From Thalassospira sp. ER-Se-21-Dark (GTDB lineage: Bacteria > Pseudomonadota > Alphaproteobacteria > Rhodospirillales > Thalassospiraceae), in the NCBI RefSeq assembly GCF_017922435.1, contig NZ_VDEZ01000005.1, positions 1 through 64,000 of the forward strand: a DNA stretch of 64,000 nt, given 5' to 3'. Positions 36,482 through 45,507 of the stretch are shown piece by piece. The position numbers and the translations under genes were made by a program. The notes beneath the pieces are model-generated. The model saw only the letters and a list, made by a program, of their open reading frames with translations. It was not told where the DNA came from and did no database searches. Each line of letters opens with the position of its first letter. The first letter of the stretch is position 1.

Positions 36482-36663
36482 GGGTGGCTCCTTGTCTGTC
36501 TCTGCGGCGAAAAGTTGCGGGCCATCCCGGCATTTCGCCCGTTATCTCCAAACACCCCCGAGGGTATTCAATCTGTATTCAATCGATCATCACAGTCATG
36601 GAAGTCATCCCGTCCGGCGAAGCCAAAACCCCGCCGGACGGATAAAAGTCACAAGATGGAAGA

Positions 36664-37644
36664 TTACATCTTGTCGGTCACGGCGTGGGTCCAGGCACCT
36701 TCCGGTTCCTTGGTGATCACCGGATCGGAACCACCCGAAAGCAGGCTGTCAACAGTACGCTGATAGGCTGCCTCGTCGAGAACCGCAGAATCACCAAGCA
36801 GTTTGGCGATTTCGGTCATCATGCGGACCTGGTGTTTTTCGGTCTGGGCACCGGTCATGTCGTTATCAAGAACGATCATGGCGGCATCTTCCGGGTTTTC
36901 CTTGGCCCACATCCAGCCCTTCATGCTGGCTGCAACAAAGCGCGACATTTTGTCGACGAATGCCGGATCCGAAAGGTTGTCTTCAAGAACATAAAGACCG
37001 TCTTCAAGGGTGGCCACGCCCTGATCTTCGTATTTGAAGACCTTGAGGTCTTCGGCCGGAATACCGGCATCAATCACCTGCCAGTATTCGTTATAGGTCA
37101 TGGTCGACACGCAATCGGCCTGCTTCTGGATCAGCGGATCAACGTTGAAGCCCTGCTTAAGCACGGTCACGCCATTTTCGCCGCCATCGGTCGGAATGCC
37201 GAGTTTCGACATCCAGCTCAGGAACGGATATTCGTTACCGAAGAACCAGACACCAAGGGTACGACCCGGGAAGTCATCCGGGCTTTCAATCCCGGTTTCC
37301 TTGAGGCAGGTCAGCATCATGCCCGATTTGGCGAACGGCTGTGCGATGTTCACCAGCGGCACACCCTTTTCGCGTGATGCAAGGGCCGACGGCATCCAGT
37401 CAATGATCACATCGGCACCACCACCGGCAATCACCTGCGGCGGGGCAACGTCCGGACCTCCCGGATTGATGGTCACATCAAGATCGGCTTCTTCATAGAA
37501 ACCTTTGTCGAGTGCCACATAGTAGCCTGCAAACTGGGCCTGCGTGACCCATTTAAGCTGCAGGGTTACCTCGTCTGCTGCCATCGCCGAAAACGATGCC
37601 AACCCGAAACTCAACCCCATAGCAGTCGAAATAAACTTATTCAT
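36664..37644 (-). CDS. ABC transporter substrate-binding protein, NMT1/THI5-like
   Basis: 326 residues. A signal peptide (GLSFGLASFSAMAAD) is followed by VTLQLKWVTQAQFAGYYVALDKGFYEEADLDV, the hallmark of the family that binds pyrimidine precursors and related compounds. ATG 37644 has GAGGAG upstream; the longer frame to 37794 lacks a signal peptide. It stands with two permease genes and an ATPase inside the pyrimidine degradation cluster, so uracil, thymine or a dihydro/hydantoin derivative is the probable ligand. This is an inference from context. Confidence 0.9.
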   Translation of the reverse strand: MNKFISTAMGLSFGLASFSAMAADEVTLQLKWVTQAQFAGYYVALDKGFYEEADLDVTINPGGPDVAPPQVIAGGGADVIIDWMPSALASREKGVPLVNIAQPFAKSGMMLTCLKETGIESPDDFPGRTLGVWFFGNEYPFLSWMSKLGIPTDGGENGVTVLKQGFNVDPLIQKQADCVSTMTYNEYWQVIDAGIPAEDLKVFKYEDQGVATLEDGLYVLEDNLSDPAFVDKMSRFVAASMKGWMWAKENPEDAAMIVLDNDMTGAQTEKHQVRMMTEIAKLLGDSAVLDEAAYQRTVDSLLSGGSDPVITKEPEGAWTHAVTDKM

Positions 37645-37705
37645 TCGTCGATGTCTCCTCAGGTTGTAGTCAAGTCCTCCCGACGGGTCGTCTTGTTTTA
37701 TGCCT

Positions 37706-38863
37706 TTAATGGCGACGTACCCGGAATGACGGATGCCATGACGTTGCTTTTCTCTCGATATAAGCCACAGCCCCGTAGAAGGCGGTCCCCGCAAGGGCCG
37801 CCAATGCGATTTCCGCCCAGACCATGTCGATATTCATCCGCCCCACCTCGGTCGAGATGCGGAAGCCCATACCAACAATCGGGGTACCGAAAAATTCGGC
37901 GACGATTGCACCAATCAGCGCAAGCGTGGAATTGATTTTAAGTGCGTTGAAAACAAATGGCATGGCGGCCGGCAAACGCAGACGAAACAGCGTTGACCAA
38001 TAGCCCGACGCGTATGTCGCCATCAGGTCCTTTTCAAGCTTTCCGGCGGCATTCAACCCGGTCACGGTATTCACCAGCATCGGGAAGAAGGTCATGATCA
38101 CGATCACGGCCGCCTTGGACTGCCAGTCAAAGCCAAACCACATCACCATGATCGGTGCGACACCAATGATCGGCAGGGCCGATACCATATTACCCAGTGG
38201 CAAAAGACCACGTTTCAGGAACGGCACACGGTCGACCGCGATCGCCACGATAAAGGCCGAACCACAGCCCATGACATAGCCGCTTAGAACCGCCTTCACA
38301 AAGGTCTGGTGGAAGTCGGCGGCCAGAATGTCGGTGGAATTGACGAAACGTTCGCCAATCATGCTGGGCGGCGGCAACAGAACCTGTGGCACGCCAAAGC
38401 CCGAAACGACGACTTCCCAGACAAACAGAAGCCACACACCAAAGGCCACCGGCACGACGAAGTTCGCCAGATGCTGTTTGGTGCGATCAAGGCTGTGGAA
38501 GTTGGCAATCACATCAATCCCGCGCCAGACAAACACCCAAAGCGACAGGATGAACAACCAGAAACCCGGCCCGGCATAACCGGCAACCCCGTAATCATAC
38601 AGAACACTGATCGCCTGCCAGCAGCCAAATACCGCAATCGCCAGAATGACCATACCGGCGGTGACGGATCCGACACCAAGCCAGGTAAAGGCCGACCCGG
38701 CAATCACACACAGCGCCATGGCAACGGCAAGACCGGGAATGTCCCCGACAAAGGCAACCTGTTTGCCGGTATCGCTATCCACCCCCGCAAGCGGGAAGAT
38801 CAACGCCAGCAAGGCCGCAACCGCCGCGACGAGACAGAACTTGTCCAATTTCGTCCAGGTCAT
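37706..38863 (-). CDS. ABC transporter permease (SsuC/ThiX-like), long N-terminus
   Basis: 385 residues, about 120 more than the usual core. The N-terminal third adds four to five hydrophobic segments (for example LVAAVAALLALIFPLAGV and FWLFILSLWVFVWRGI) before the standard permease domain, whose coupling loop is EKDLMATYASGYWSTLFRLRLP. It overlaps the upstream permease gene by ATGA at 38860-38863. It should form a heterodimeric channel with that protein. Confidence 0.88.
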   Translation of the reverse strand: MTWTKLDKFCLVAAVAALLALIFPLAGVDSDTGKQVAFVGDIPGLAVAMALCVIAGSAFTWLGVGSVTAGMVILAIAVFGCWQAISVLYDYGVAGYAGPGFWLFILSLWVFVWRGIDVIANFHSLDRTKQHLANFVVPVAFGVWLLFVWEVVVSGFGVPQVLLPPPSMIGERFVNSTDILAADFHQTFVKAVLSGYVMGCGSAFIVAIAVDRVPFLKRGLLPLGNMVSALPIIGVAPIMVMWFGFDWQSKAAVIVIMTFFPMLVNTVTGLNAAGKLEKDLMATYASGYWSTLFRLRLPAAMPFVFNALKINSTLALIGAIVAEFFGTPIVGMGFRISTEVGRMNIDMVWAEIALAALAGTAFYGAVAYIERKATSWHPSFRVRRH

Positions 38864-39789
38864 GACTTCACCCCCATCCGCACAAGGACCCTGCGTTCAC
38901 ACCAGCCGACAATCACCACAAGGATCGCCGCCACAAACGCCGCGGTCAGAAGGGCCGACCAGATTTGGATGGTCTGTCCGTAATAGGAGCCCGCCAGCAA
39001 ACGCGCGCCAAGCCCCGCCTGCGCACCGGTCGGCAATTCACCGACGATGGCACCGACCAGACTGATCGCAATCGCGACTTTCAGGCTGGCAAACAGGTAT
39101 GGCATGGCCGAGGGCAACCGAAGCTGCCAGAAGGTCTGCCATTTCGAGGCATTATAGGTCCGCATCAGATCAAGCTGGATCACCTGCGGGGAACGCAGGC
39201 CTTTAACCATGCTGATCGTGACCGGGAAGAAGCACAAATAGGTCGAAATGACCGCCTTTGGCACCAGTCCCTTGATCCCGATGGCGCCCAGAACAACGAT
39301 GATCATCGGCGCGATGGCAAGGATCGGAATGGTTTGCGATGAAATCACCCATGGCATCAGGCTTTTTTCAAGCGTCATGACATGGACAATCCCCACGGCC
39401 AGCAACACACCCAGCAACGTGCCAATTCCGAAACCCAGAAGGGTCGAGGAAAGCGTTACCCAGCTGTGATAGACCAGCGAGCGTTTCGACGTGATCTTGA
39501 TCGCAAAGATCGTGTGATACATCTCGACCGCGACCTGATGCGGGGCTGGCAGGATCGGGCGATCTTGCGCCAGCGTATCCTCAATCAGCTGGCCTGCGGT
39601 CCAGGTCTGGTCAGCGCGGTTGTAACGGTCAATCTGGGTCGGCGCGTTCATGAAAACCGCCCCGACATACCAAAGAACAAGAAGGGCGATCAGAACAACG
39701 CAGACCGGCCCGGTCTGGCCAGACATCATGCGCGTCCAGGTCGATGGTCCGCGAACGGACCCGGTCATGGCAGCAGTGTTACTCGTCAT
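38860..39789 (-). CDS. ABC transporter permease (SsuC-like)
   Basis: 309 residues from ATG 39789. There is one N-terminal membrane segment (VCVVLIALLVLWYVGAVFM), a long periplasmic linker, then the core permease with the coupling loop LDLMRTYNASKWQTFWQLRLP. It overlaps the ATPase gene by 11 bases and the next permease gene by 4, so the three are translationally coupled. Start 39864 is rejected because it lies well inside the ATPase. Confidence 0.88.
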   Translation of the reverse strand: MTSNTAAMTGSVRGPSTWTRMMSGQTGPVCVVLIALLVLWYVGAVFMNAPTQIDRYNRADQTWTAGQLIEDTLAQDRPILPAPHQVAVEMYHTIFAIKITSKRSLVYHSWVTLSSTLLGFGIGTLLGVLLAVGIVHVMTLEKSLMPWVISSQTIPILAIAPMIIVVLGAIGIKGLVPKAVISTYLCFFPVTISMVKGLRSPQVIQLDLMRTYNASKWQTFWQLRLPSAMPYLFASLKVAIAISLVGAIVGELPTGAQAGLGARLLAGSYYGQTIQIWSALLTAAFVAAILVVIVGWCERRVLVRMGVKS

Positions 39790-40606
39790 TGCTGTGCCCC
39801 GCACGCAGCCCTTCCCGCACCCGATGCGCAATCTCGAGGAATTCCGGCGTTTCGCGGATATCAAGCGTGCGGTCTTTCGGGAAGTCGGTTTCGATCACGT
39901 CAATAATCCGCCCCGGACGGGGTGACATCACGACAATCTTCGACGACAGATACACCGCCTCGGGGATGGAGTGGGTGACGAACGCCACCGTCTTGTTGGT
40001 GCGCGCCCACAGTTTCAACAGCTGTTCATTCAAGTGATCGCGCACGATTTCATCAAGCGCACCAAAGGGTTCGTCCATCAACAGCAGGTCGGCGTCGAAC
40101 GACAGGGCACGCGCGATTGACGCACGTTGCTGCATGCCGCCTGACAGCTGCCATGGGAATTTCTTTTCAAAACCATTGAGCTCGACCAGTTTCAGGGCCT
40201 CCTGGGCGCGCTTGACGCGCTCTTCCTTGGAGATTTCCATGATTTCGAGCGGCAAGGTCACGTTGCGTTCGATCGAACGCCACGGCAACAGAGCCGGTGC
40301 CTGAAACACATAGCCATAAGCACGCTTTTCACGTGCTTCGTGCGGCGTGACACCATTAATCGAAATTTCGCCGCCGGTGGCTTGTTCAAGGTCGGCAATC
40401 ACACGCAAAAGTGTCGTTTTGCCGCAGCCCGACGGGCCGATAAAGGAAACAAAATCGCCTTCCTCGATGGTCAGATCGACATCGGAAAGGGCGCAAACGG
40501 GACCGTCTGCCGTCTGGAAGGTCAGCGACAGTTTCTTGATATCAACAACTGCTTTTTTCGATGCGGGCATCTCAGCAACATTATTGACGACTTGTTTTAG
40601 CGTCAT
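39779..40606 (-). CDS. ABC transporter ATPase of the nitrate/sulfonate/pyrimidine type
   Basis: 275 residues. Walker A GPSGCGKTT, signature LSGGMQQRASIARAL, Walker B LLMDEPFGALD and switch His in FVTHSIPEAV are all intact. It belongs to the SsuB/TauB group that energises importers with NMT1-like binding proteins. It is the first gene of the transporter set, followed by two permeases, the binding protein and dihydropyrimidinase. Its own start has no strong ribosome site beyond GGGG. Confidence 0.92.
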   Translation of the reverse strand: MTLKQVVNNVAEMPASKKAVVDIKKLSLTFQTADGPVCALSDVDLTIEEGDFVSFIGPSGCGKTTLLRVIADLEQATGGEISINGVTPHEAREKRAYGYVFQAPALLPWRSIERNVTLPLEIMEISKEERVKRAQEALKLVELNGFEKKFPWQLSGGMQQRASIARALSFDADLLLMDEPFGALDEIVRDHLNEQLLKLWARTNKTVAFVTHSIPEAVYLSSKIVVMSPRPGRIIDVIETDFPKDRTLDIRETPEFLEIAHRVREGLRAGHSNDE

Positions 40607-40787
40607 GGGGTTTCCCCTGATCGTATGTCTCTCTCAGAACCAAAAGCGTCTCTTTTGGCACAGTCGATGGAAGCCTCCCTCAGGGACGTTGCCCTGAACC
40701 TTGTCGACATTGATCAAACGCATAAAGCCTTTGCCCGGTCGTTGCCGGGAACGGGGAATGATACCCCACCTGTCGATCAAGGCAAAA

Positions 40788-40815
40788 CGGCGAGCAGCGC
40801 TTTGACCGCTCGCCG
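40788..40815 (-). terminator. Terminator after the nitrilase-type hydrolase gene
   Basis: A perfect 8-bp stem CGGCGAGC / GCTCGCCG (40788-40795, 40808-40815), followed on the minus strand by TTTTG. It lies 11 bases after the hydrolase stop and about 180 bases before the ATPase start, so the transporter genes probably have their own promoter. Confidence 0.75.
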
Positions 40816-40826
40816 GTATCATGAAA

Positions 40827-41693
40827 TCAGTTCCCGTCGGTCAGACGGGTATAGGTCGACGGGCGACGGTCGCGGAAGAACTGCCAGTTGTCGCGAATTT
40901 CGCGCACCATCGACATATCCATGTCATGGACCAGCAATTCGTCCTGGTCGCGTGACGCTTGGGATTCAATCTCGCCGCGCGGATTGACGAAATAGCTTTG
41001 ACCGTAAAACTCGCCAATATCCCATGGCTGTTCACGGCCAACCCGGTTGATCGCACCAATGAAACAGCCATTGGCCACAGCCGATGCCGGCTGTTCGAGT
41101 TTCCAGATATATTCCGATACCCCGGCAACGGTCGCCGACGGGTTAACGATATATTCCGCGCCATTAAGCGCCAAGGCACGCCAGCCTTCCGGGAAGTGCC
41201 GGTCATAGCAGATATAAACGCCAAGTTTGCAATACTGGGTATCAAAGACCGGCCAGTTCGAAACGCCGGGCTTGAAGAAGAATTTTTCCCAGAAACCGGC
41301 GACATGCGGGATGTGGGTTTTGCGGTATTTGCCAAGATAGGTACCGTCGGCGTCAATCACGGCAGCGGTGTTGTAATAGACACCGGTGATGTCTTCCTCA
41401 TAGATCGGAACAACGATCACCATTTTGTATTTGGCTGCCAGTTCACACATCAGCTGTGTGGTCGGGCCATCAGGGATTTTTTCTGCGGCCGCGTACCATT
41501 TCTTGTCCTGGCTCGGACAGAAATAGGGCTGGGTGAATACTTCCTGAAAGCACAGAACCTGCACACCTTTTTTGCCCGCCTCTTCGATATAGGGCAGGTG
41601 TGCGTCGATCATGGCCTTGCGGATTTCTTCGGGGGACTGATCGGTTGAACCCTTAAGGCTCATTTGAATCAGGCCACCTCTCAGCTTTGACAT
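40827..41693 (-). CDS. Nitrilase-superfamily N-carbamoyl amide hydrolase, probable beta-ureidopropionase
   Basis: 288 residues with the intact Glu-Lys-Cys triad: Glu51 in CFQEVF, Lys125 in YRKTHIPH and Cys162 in VYICYDRHFPE. Close family members are beta-ureidopropionases and N-carbamoylputrescine amidases. In this cluster the expected reaction is N-carbamoyl-beta-alanine to beta-alanine, CO2 and ammonia. A second, unrelated candidate for the same step is the M20-type enzyme at 46456-47727. It is flanked by dihydropyrimidinase/transporter and aminotransferase genes on the same strand. Confidence 0.87.
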   Translation of the reverse strand: MSKLRGGLIQMSLKGSTDQSPEEIRKAMIDAHLPYIEEAGKKGVQVLCFQEVFTQPYFCPSQDKKWYAAAEKIPDGPTTQLMCELAAKYKMVIVVPIYEEDITGVYYNTAAVIDADGTYLGKYRKTHIPHVAGFWEKFFFKPGVSNWPVFDTQYCKLGVYICYDRHFPEGWRALALNGAEYIVNPSATVAGVSEYIWKLEQPASAVANGCFIGAINRVGREQPWDIGEFYGQSYFVNPRGEIESQASRDQDELLVHDMDMSMVREIRDNWQFFRDRRPSTYTRLTDGN

Positions 41694-41900
41694 CCGAGAT
41701 ACCTCCTTGATCTGATATTTTTATGTCCTTGCCACTTTTGTGGTCTGACGGACTTATGCCCGAACGCGCCCCAAGAACCCTGTTTTGTTTTATGCGGGTC
41801 CATTCCCAGACGGGACGCGATCAGAAAAATCGCGAAACAGATGTTTCCTCCGTGGCGTTGCAGACCCGTTTGTTTTTGGTGGTTCTGCAAGCCGGGTGTC

Positions 41901-41924
41901 CCCTGCCCGATTGCGCAGGCAGGG
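41901..41924 (-). terminator. Possible hairpin after the aminotransferase gene
   Basis: CCCTGCC (41901-41907) pairs with GGCAGGG (41918-41924) around a 10-base loop, 17 bases past the aminotransferase stop codon at 41941. No T-run follows on the minus strand, so this may be a Rho-type end or a processing hairpin. Confidence 0.4.
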
Positions 41925-41940
41925 AACGAAAATCGTAATC

Positions 41941-43275
41941 CTAGTCGATCTCTTTAAGCACTTCGCGCAATGTGCCGAACAGCTGATCAATGTGTGACTT
42001 TTCAAGGATCAGCGGCGGCGACAGCGCAATGATATCACCTGTGGTGCGGATCAGAATGCCCTTCTCAAATGCCTTGAGGAAGGCATTGAACGCACGCTTG
42101 GTCGGGAAGCCTTCAATCGGCTCCAGCTCGATCGCACCGATCAGGCCAAGGTTACGGACATCCTTGACCAGCGGCAGGTCGATCAGGCTGTGCACCGCAT
42201 CTTCCCAATACTGACCAAGTTCCTTGCCCTTGGAATACAGACCTTCTTCTTCATAGGTCTCAAGCGTTGCCATGGCGGCCGCACAGGCAACCGGGTTGCC
42301 CGAATAGGTGTAGCCATGGAACAGCTCGATCATGTTTTCCGGGCCGGTCATGAAGGCATCATGGATTTCGTCGGTGGCAAACACCGCACCCATCGGGATG
42401 GTACCGTTGGTAAGGCCCTTGGCGGTCGTGACCAGATCCGGCTGAACACCAAAGTAATCAACTGCAAACGGCGCACCCAGGCGACCAAAACCGGTGATGA
42501 CTTCATCAAAGATCAACAAGATGCCATGCTTGGTGCAAATTTCGCGCAGGCGTTCGAGGTATCCCTTCGGCGGGATCAGAACACCGGTGGAACCTGCAAC
42601 CGGTTCGACAATGACGGCCGCGATGGTCGACGGATCATGCAGCGCGCAAATGCGTTCCAAATCTTCGGCAAGGTAGGCGCCATGTTCGGGCATACCGCGG
42701 GTAACACCGTTTTCGTCCGGCAGGTAAGTGTGACGCATATGGTCGACACCGCCCAGCATCTGGCCGAATGTTTTGCGGTTACCCGAAATACCACCGACGG
42801 AAATGCCGCCGAAGTTCACACCGTGATAGCCGCGTTCACGACCGATCAGGCGGGTACGCTGGCCATCGCCGCGTGCACGATGATAGGCCAGTGCGATTTT
42901 AAGCGCGGTTTCAACCGACTCAGAACCGGAGTTGGTATAGAAAACGTGGTTGAGATTGCCCGGCATCAACTGTGCCAGACGGCTGGCAAGTTCGAACGCC
43001 TTGGGATGGCCCATCTGGAATGCCGGGGCATAATCCAGCTCGTCCATCTGTGCCTTGACCGCTTCGACGATTTTCGGACGCTTGTGACCGGCGTTGCAGC
43101 ACCAAAGGCCTGCGGTGCCATCAAGGATGTCGCGGTTATCGTCGGTTTTGTAATACATGCCATCGGCCGACACCAGCATACGCGGGGTCTGCTTGAACTG
43201 ACGGTTGGCAGTAAAGGGCATCCAGAACGCCGAAAGATCGTTCGGACGGCTAATTTTCGTGGTGGCTGTCATCAA
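41941..43275 (-). CDS. Omega-amino acid:pyruvate aminotransferase (class III)
   Basis: 444 residues, fold-type I PLP enzyme. The PLP lysine is in DLVTTAKGLTNGTIPMG, the PLP-phosphate contact YTNSGSESVETALK and the Asp of LLIFDEVITGFGR are intact. In a reductive pyrimidine cluster it would transfer the amino group of beta-alanine or 3-aminoisobutyrate to pyruvate, giving malonate semialdehyde or methylmalonate semialdehyde. It is divergent from the TetR gene, with a RutR-like box in the gap between them. Confidence 0.92.
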   Translation of the reverse strand: MMTATTKISRPNDLSAFWMPFTANRQFKQTPRMLVSADGMYYKTDDNRDILDGTAGLWCCNAGHKRPKIVEAVKAQMDELDYAPAFQMGHPKAFELASRLAQLMPGNLNHVFYTNSGSESVETALKIALAYHRARGDGQRTRLIGRERGYHGVNFGGISVGGISGNRKTFGQMLGGVDHMRHTYLPDENGVTRGMPEHGAYLAEDLERICALHDPSTIAAVIVEPVAGSTGVLIPPKGYLERLREICTKHGILLIFDEVITGFGRLGAPFAVDYFGVQPDLVTTAKGLTNGTIPMGAVFATDEIHDAFMTGPENMIELFHGYTYSGNPVACAAAMATLETYEEEGLYSKGKELGQYWEDAVHSLIDLPLVKDVRNLGLIGAIELEPIEGFPTKRAFNAFLKAFEKGILIRTTGDIIALSPPLILEKSHIDQLFGTLREVLKEID

Positions 43276-43768
43276 AAGGTCTCCCGTACCTTTTCAAGTT
43301 CTTCCCTCGACCGGTTCGGTGGCGGGCCACCGTGCACCGGCATCTGATATTCTTCATCCCGTTTTCGCGAAAAGGTATCTGGCCAAATGACCAAAATGTC
43401 GCACATTCGTTTTCCGGGACGGCCCGAACTGTTGCGGGCACACAAACGTCGTTAGCATGAGACATGCCCACGCACTAGCGCTTTAATACCACCGCAGAAC
43501 TGTTTCGAATATTCGACTGTCAAACACCATTTCGGCGACCCTGATTTTTATTTACGGCGTCTATTTTGTGTTTATCTTTCATCGGTACTGTTCGATATTT
43601 CGGACAAAACCGACTCTTGACCATGGCTTGGAACGACGCGCATAAAAAGTTTCTTTTTGATATTTGCAGTAGAGGTTATTTTAACCTGACCAAACGGTCA
43701 AGATAAATGACGCGATTTAGACAGCACGATTGAGATCCCTCAAAATCGGCGCGAAACGGGACACAAAA
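43276..43768. promoter_or_regulatory. Divergent control region with a RutR-like operator
   Basis: A 493-base gap between the aminotransferase gene (leftward) and the TetR gene (rightward). CTGACCA-AA-CGGTCAA at 43686-43701 agrees with the RutR operator TTGACCANNTGGTCAA at 12 of 14 fixed positions and lies 68 bases ahead of the TetR start. A half-site TTGACCA is at 43617-43623. The rest is A/T-rich with no gene. The regulator probably controls itself and the pathway. Confidence 0.75.
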
Positions 43769-44407
43769 ATGAGCACAAAACCCGCAGTAAACGGCGCACA
43801 CAAGGCCGCGATCCGACAGGAAAACGAAGAACAGATTCTGGCCGCTGCCGAACGGGTCTTTGCCGATTTCGGGTTCAAGGGGGCGACCACCGCGCGGATT
43901 GCCGAAATCGCCAATGTTCCAAAGGCCAATGTGCATTACTATTTCAGCACCAAAGAGGCGCTTTATCGTCGCATCATGGAAGATGTCTGCGACCACTGGC
44001 TCGAAGCGGCAATGACATTCGATAACAGTGCCGACCCCGCCTTCATTCTGCGTGGCTATATCGAGGCCAAGATGGATTTGTCGCGCGTGCGTCCATACGG
44101 GTCGCGGCTTTGGGCACATGAAATCATCCGTGGCGCCAAATTCTCGTCGGAATATATCTCGACCACGGTGAAAAACTGGCTCGATAGCCGCGTGGAAGTC
44201 ATTCGGGGCTGGATTGACGAGGGCAAGATGGATGATGTCGAACCCTATACCCTGATGTACATGATCTTTGCCACCACCCAGCACTATGCCGACTTTGGCC
44301 GCCAGATCGAGATTTTCAACAATGACAAGCCACTGACCGACGCACAGTTTGCCGAGGCCAAGGAAAATGTCGTGCGCATCATATTGAAAGGTGTCGGACT
44401 GACCTGA
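43769..44407 (+). CDS. TetR-family regulator, RutR-like
   Basis: 212 residues. The N-terminal helix-turn-helix is EEQILAAAERVFADFGFKGATTARIAEIANVPKANVHYYFSTKEALYRRI, closely like RutR, and the C-terminal domain has the RutR-type WAHEIIRGA and ATTQHYADF segments. Enterobacterial RutR is released by uracil or thymine. Here the matching operators upstream of this gene and of preT make it the likely pyrimidine-responsive regulator. The frame starts at 43730, but ATG 43769 is the family start. Confidence 0.9.
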   Translation: MSTKPAVNGAHKAAIRQENEEQILAAAERVFADFGFKGATTARIAEIANVPKANVHYYFSTKEALYRRIMEDVCDHWLEAAMTFDNSADPAFILRGYIEAKMDLSRVRPYGSRLWAHEIIRGAKFSSEYISTTVKNWLDSRVEVIRGWIDEGKMDDVEPYTLMYMIFATTQHYADFGRQIEIFNNDKPLTDAQFAEAKENVVRIILKGVGLT

Positions 44408-44541
44408 GCTGGCGGTCCCCTGCCCAGCGCTTATAGCCCCCCCTTTTTGACAAGGTTATTGATTAAGACAAGTTGAATAAACCGCGCCGCGTCCACATCT
44501 AAATAATCGGGAGTGATCAGGAAACGACAAGGGCGGAAAAA

Positions 44542-45399
44542 ATGCGGTCACAGCTGCTATACGCCAAGCTCATTAGAACATGCGCAATATGTGCGATAAC
44601 TGCCGCGTTGACCGGCCTATCAACGCCTGTCATGGCTCAGCAGTCCGATGGCAACAAACCTGCCGCTGACACATCCAGATCAAATTGCAGAACCATCACA
44701 ATCGGCGGCCCAACAAGTTGGCAGCCGATTTCTTATATTGCAAAGGACGGGCGCCAAACTGGTCTTGGTATCGATATCATCAGGGAATATGCCAAACGCG
44801 AAAACCTTGATGTCAGGGTTGATATTGAGATGCCTTGGGCCAGAACCCTTGATTTGCTGTTTCAGGGTGAAATCGACGTCACAGCAGGTGCATATTTCAA
44901 GACCGAACGACAACGGCTTTACCACTATAGCGACCCCTTCTACGAAGACGATATCATGGTTTTCCAGCATGTGGATCGGCGCTTTGGCTATCGCCAGATC
45001 AGCGACCTTCGGGGGTATCGCGGAGCGCGCCCGCATGGTGGCAGCCTTGGAAACGAGATCGATAGCTATTCAAGCCAGAATCTCGACGTTATTTACTCTC
45101 CAACAATTGATCGCATCTTTGACCTGCTTGTTGCAGGTCATGTCGATTATGTTCTGCTGGGTCGCTATGATGGGCTGGCGACGCTTCGTAAACTTGGCAT
45201 TCAGGACGAGATCATCGCTGTTGATCCTCCGGTGGCACGTAACCCCGTGCATCTGATGTTTTCACGCAACAGCCCCTGTCGCCGTCATATTCAACAGATC
45301 AATGCGTTAATTGCAGAGCTTGGCGATCGCGGTATTTTGCAAGAACGCATCGAATACCATCTTGGTCAAACCGTGTTTGATTTGGATAACGGAAGCTAG
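44542..45399 (+). CDS. Periplasmic amino-acid-type solute-binding protein (family 3), first tandem copy
   Basis: 285 residues. A signal peptide ends near PVMAQQ, then CRTITIGGPTSWQPISYIAKDGRQTGLGIDIIREYAKR, the standard SBP_bac_3 fold, with GELDVTAGAYFKTERQR in lobe two and a pair of Cys (one early in the mature chain, one in SPCRRH). No permease or ATPase gene adjoins. A paralogue follows 108 bases downstream. It may act with a transporter elsewhere or as a sensor. Substrate unknown. Confidence 0.85.
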   Translation: MRSQLLYAKLIRTCAICAITAALTGLSTPVMAQQSDGNKPAADTSRSNCRTITIGGPTSWQPISYIAKDGRQTGLGIDIIREYAKRENLDVRVDIEMPWARTLDLLFQGEIDVTAGAYFKTERQRLYHYSDPFYEDDIMVFQHVDRRFGYRQISDLRGYRGARPHGGSLGNEIDSYSSQNLDVIYSPTIDRIFDLLVAGHVDYVLLGRYDGLATLRKLGIQDEIIAVDPPVARNPVHLMFSRNSPCRRHIQQINALIAELGDRGILQERIEYHLGQTVFDLDNGS

Positions 45400-45507
45400 G
45401 GTATCCCATACCCCTCTGGACCACTCACCCCCATATGGCACCACTTCTGGATAGTTGTATCGGATTATCCGGGGACCAATTTTAGTTATTCCTGATAATC
45501 ACGATGT

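Noticed and set aside
34991-36763. A 590-residue frame opposite dihydropyrimidinase
   Set aside because: It is exactly antisense to a certain amidohydrolase with intact catalytic motifs and has no domain of its own; it is a shadow frame of GC-rich codons.
42190-43347. A 385-residue frame opposite the omega-aminotransferase
   Set aside because: It is antisense to an enzyme with intact PLP motifs and has no recognisable domain.
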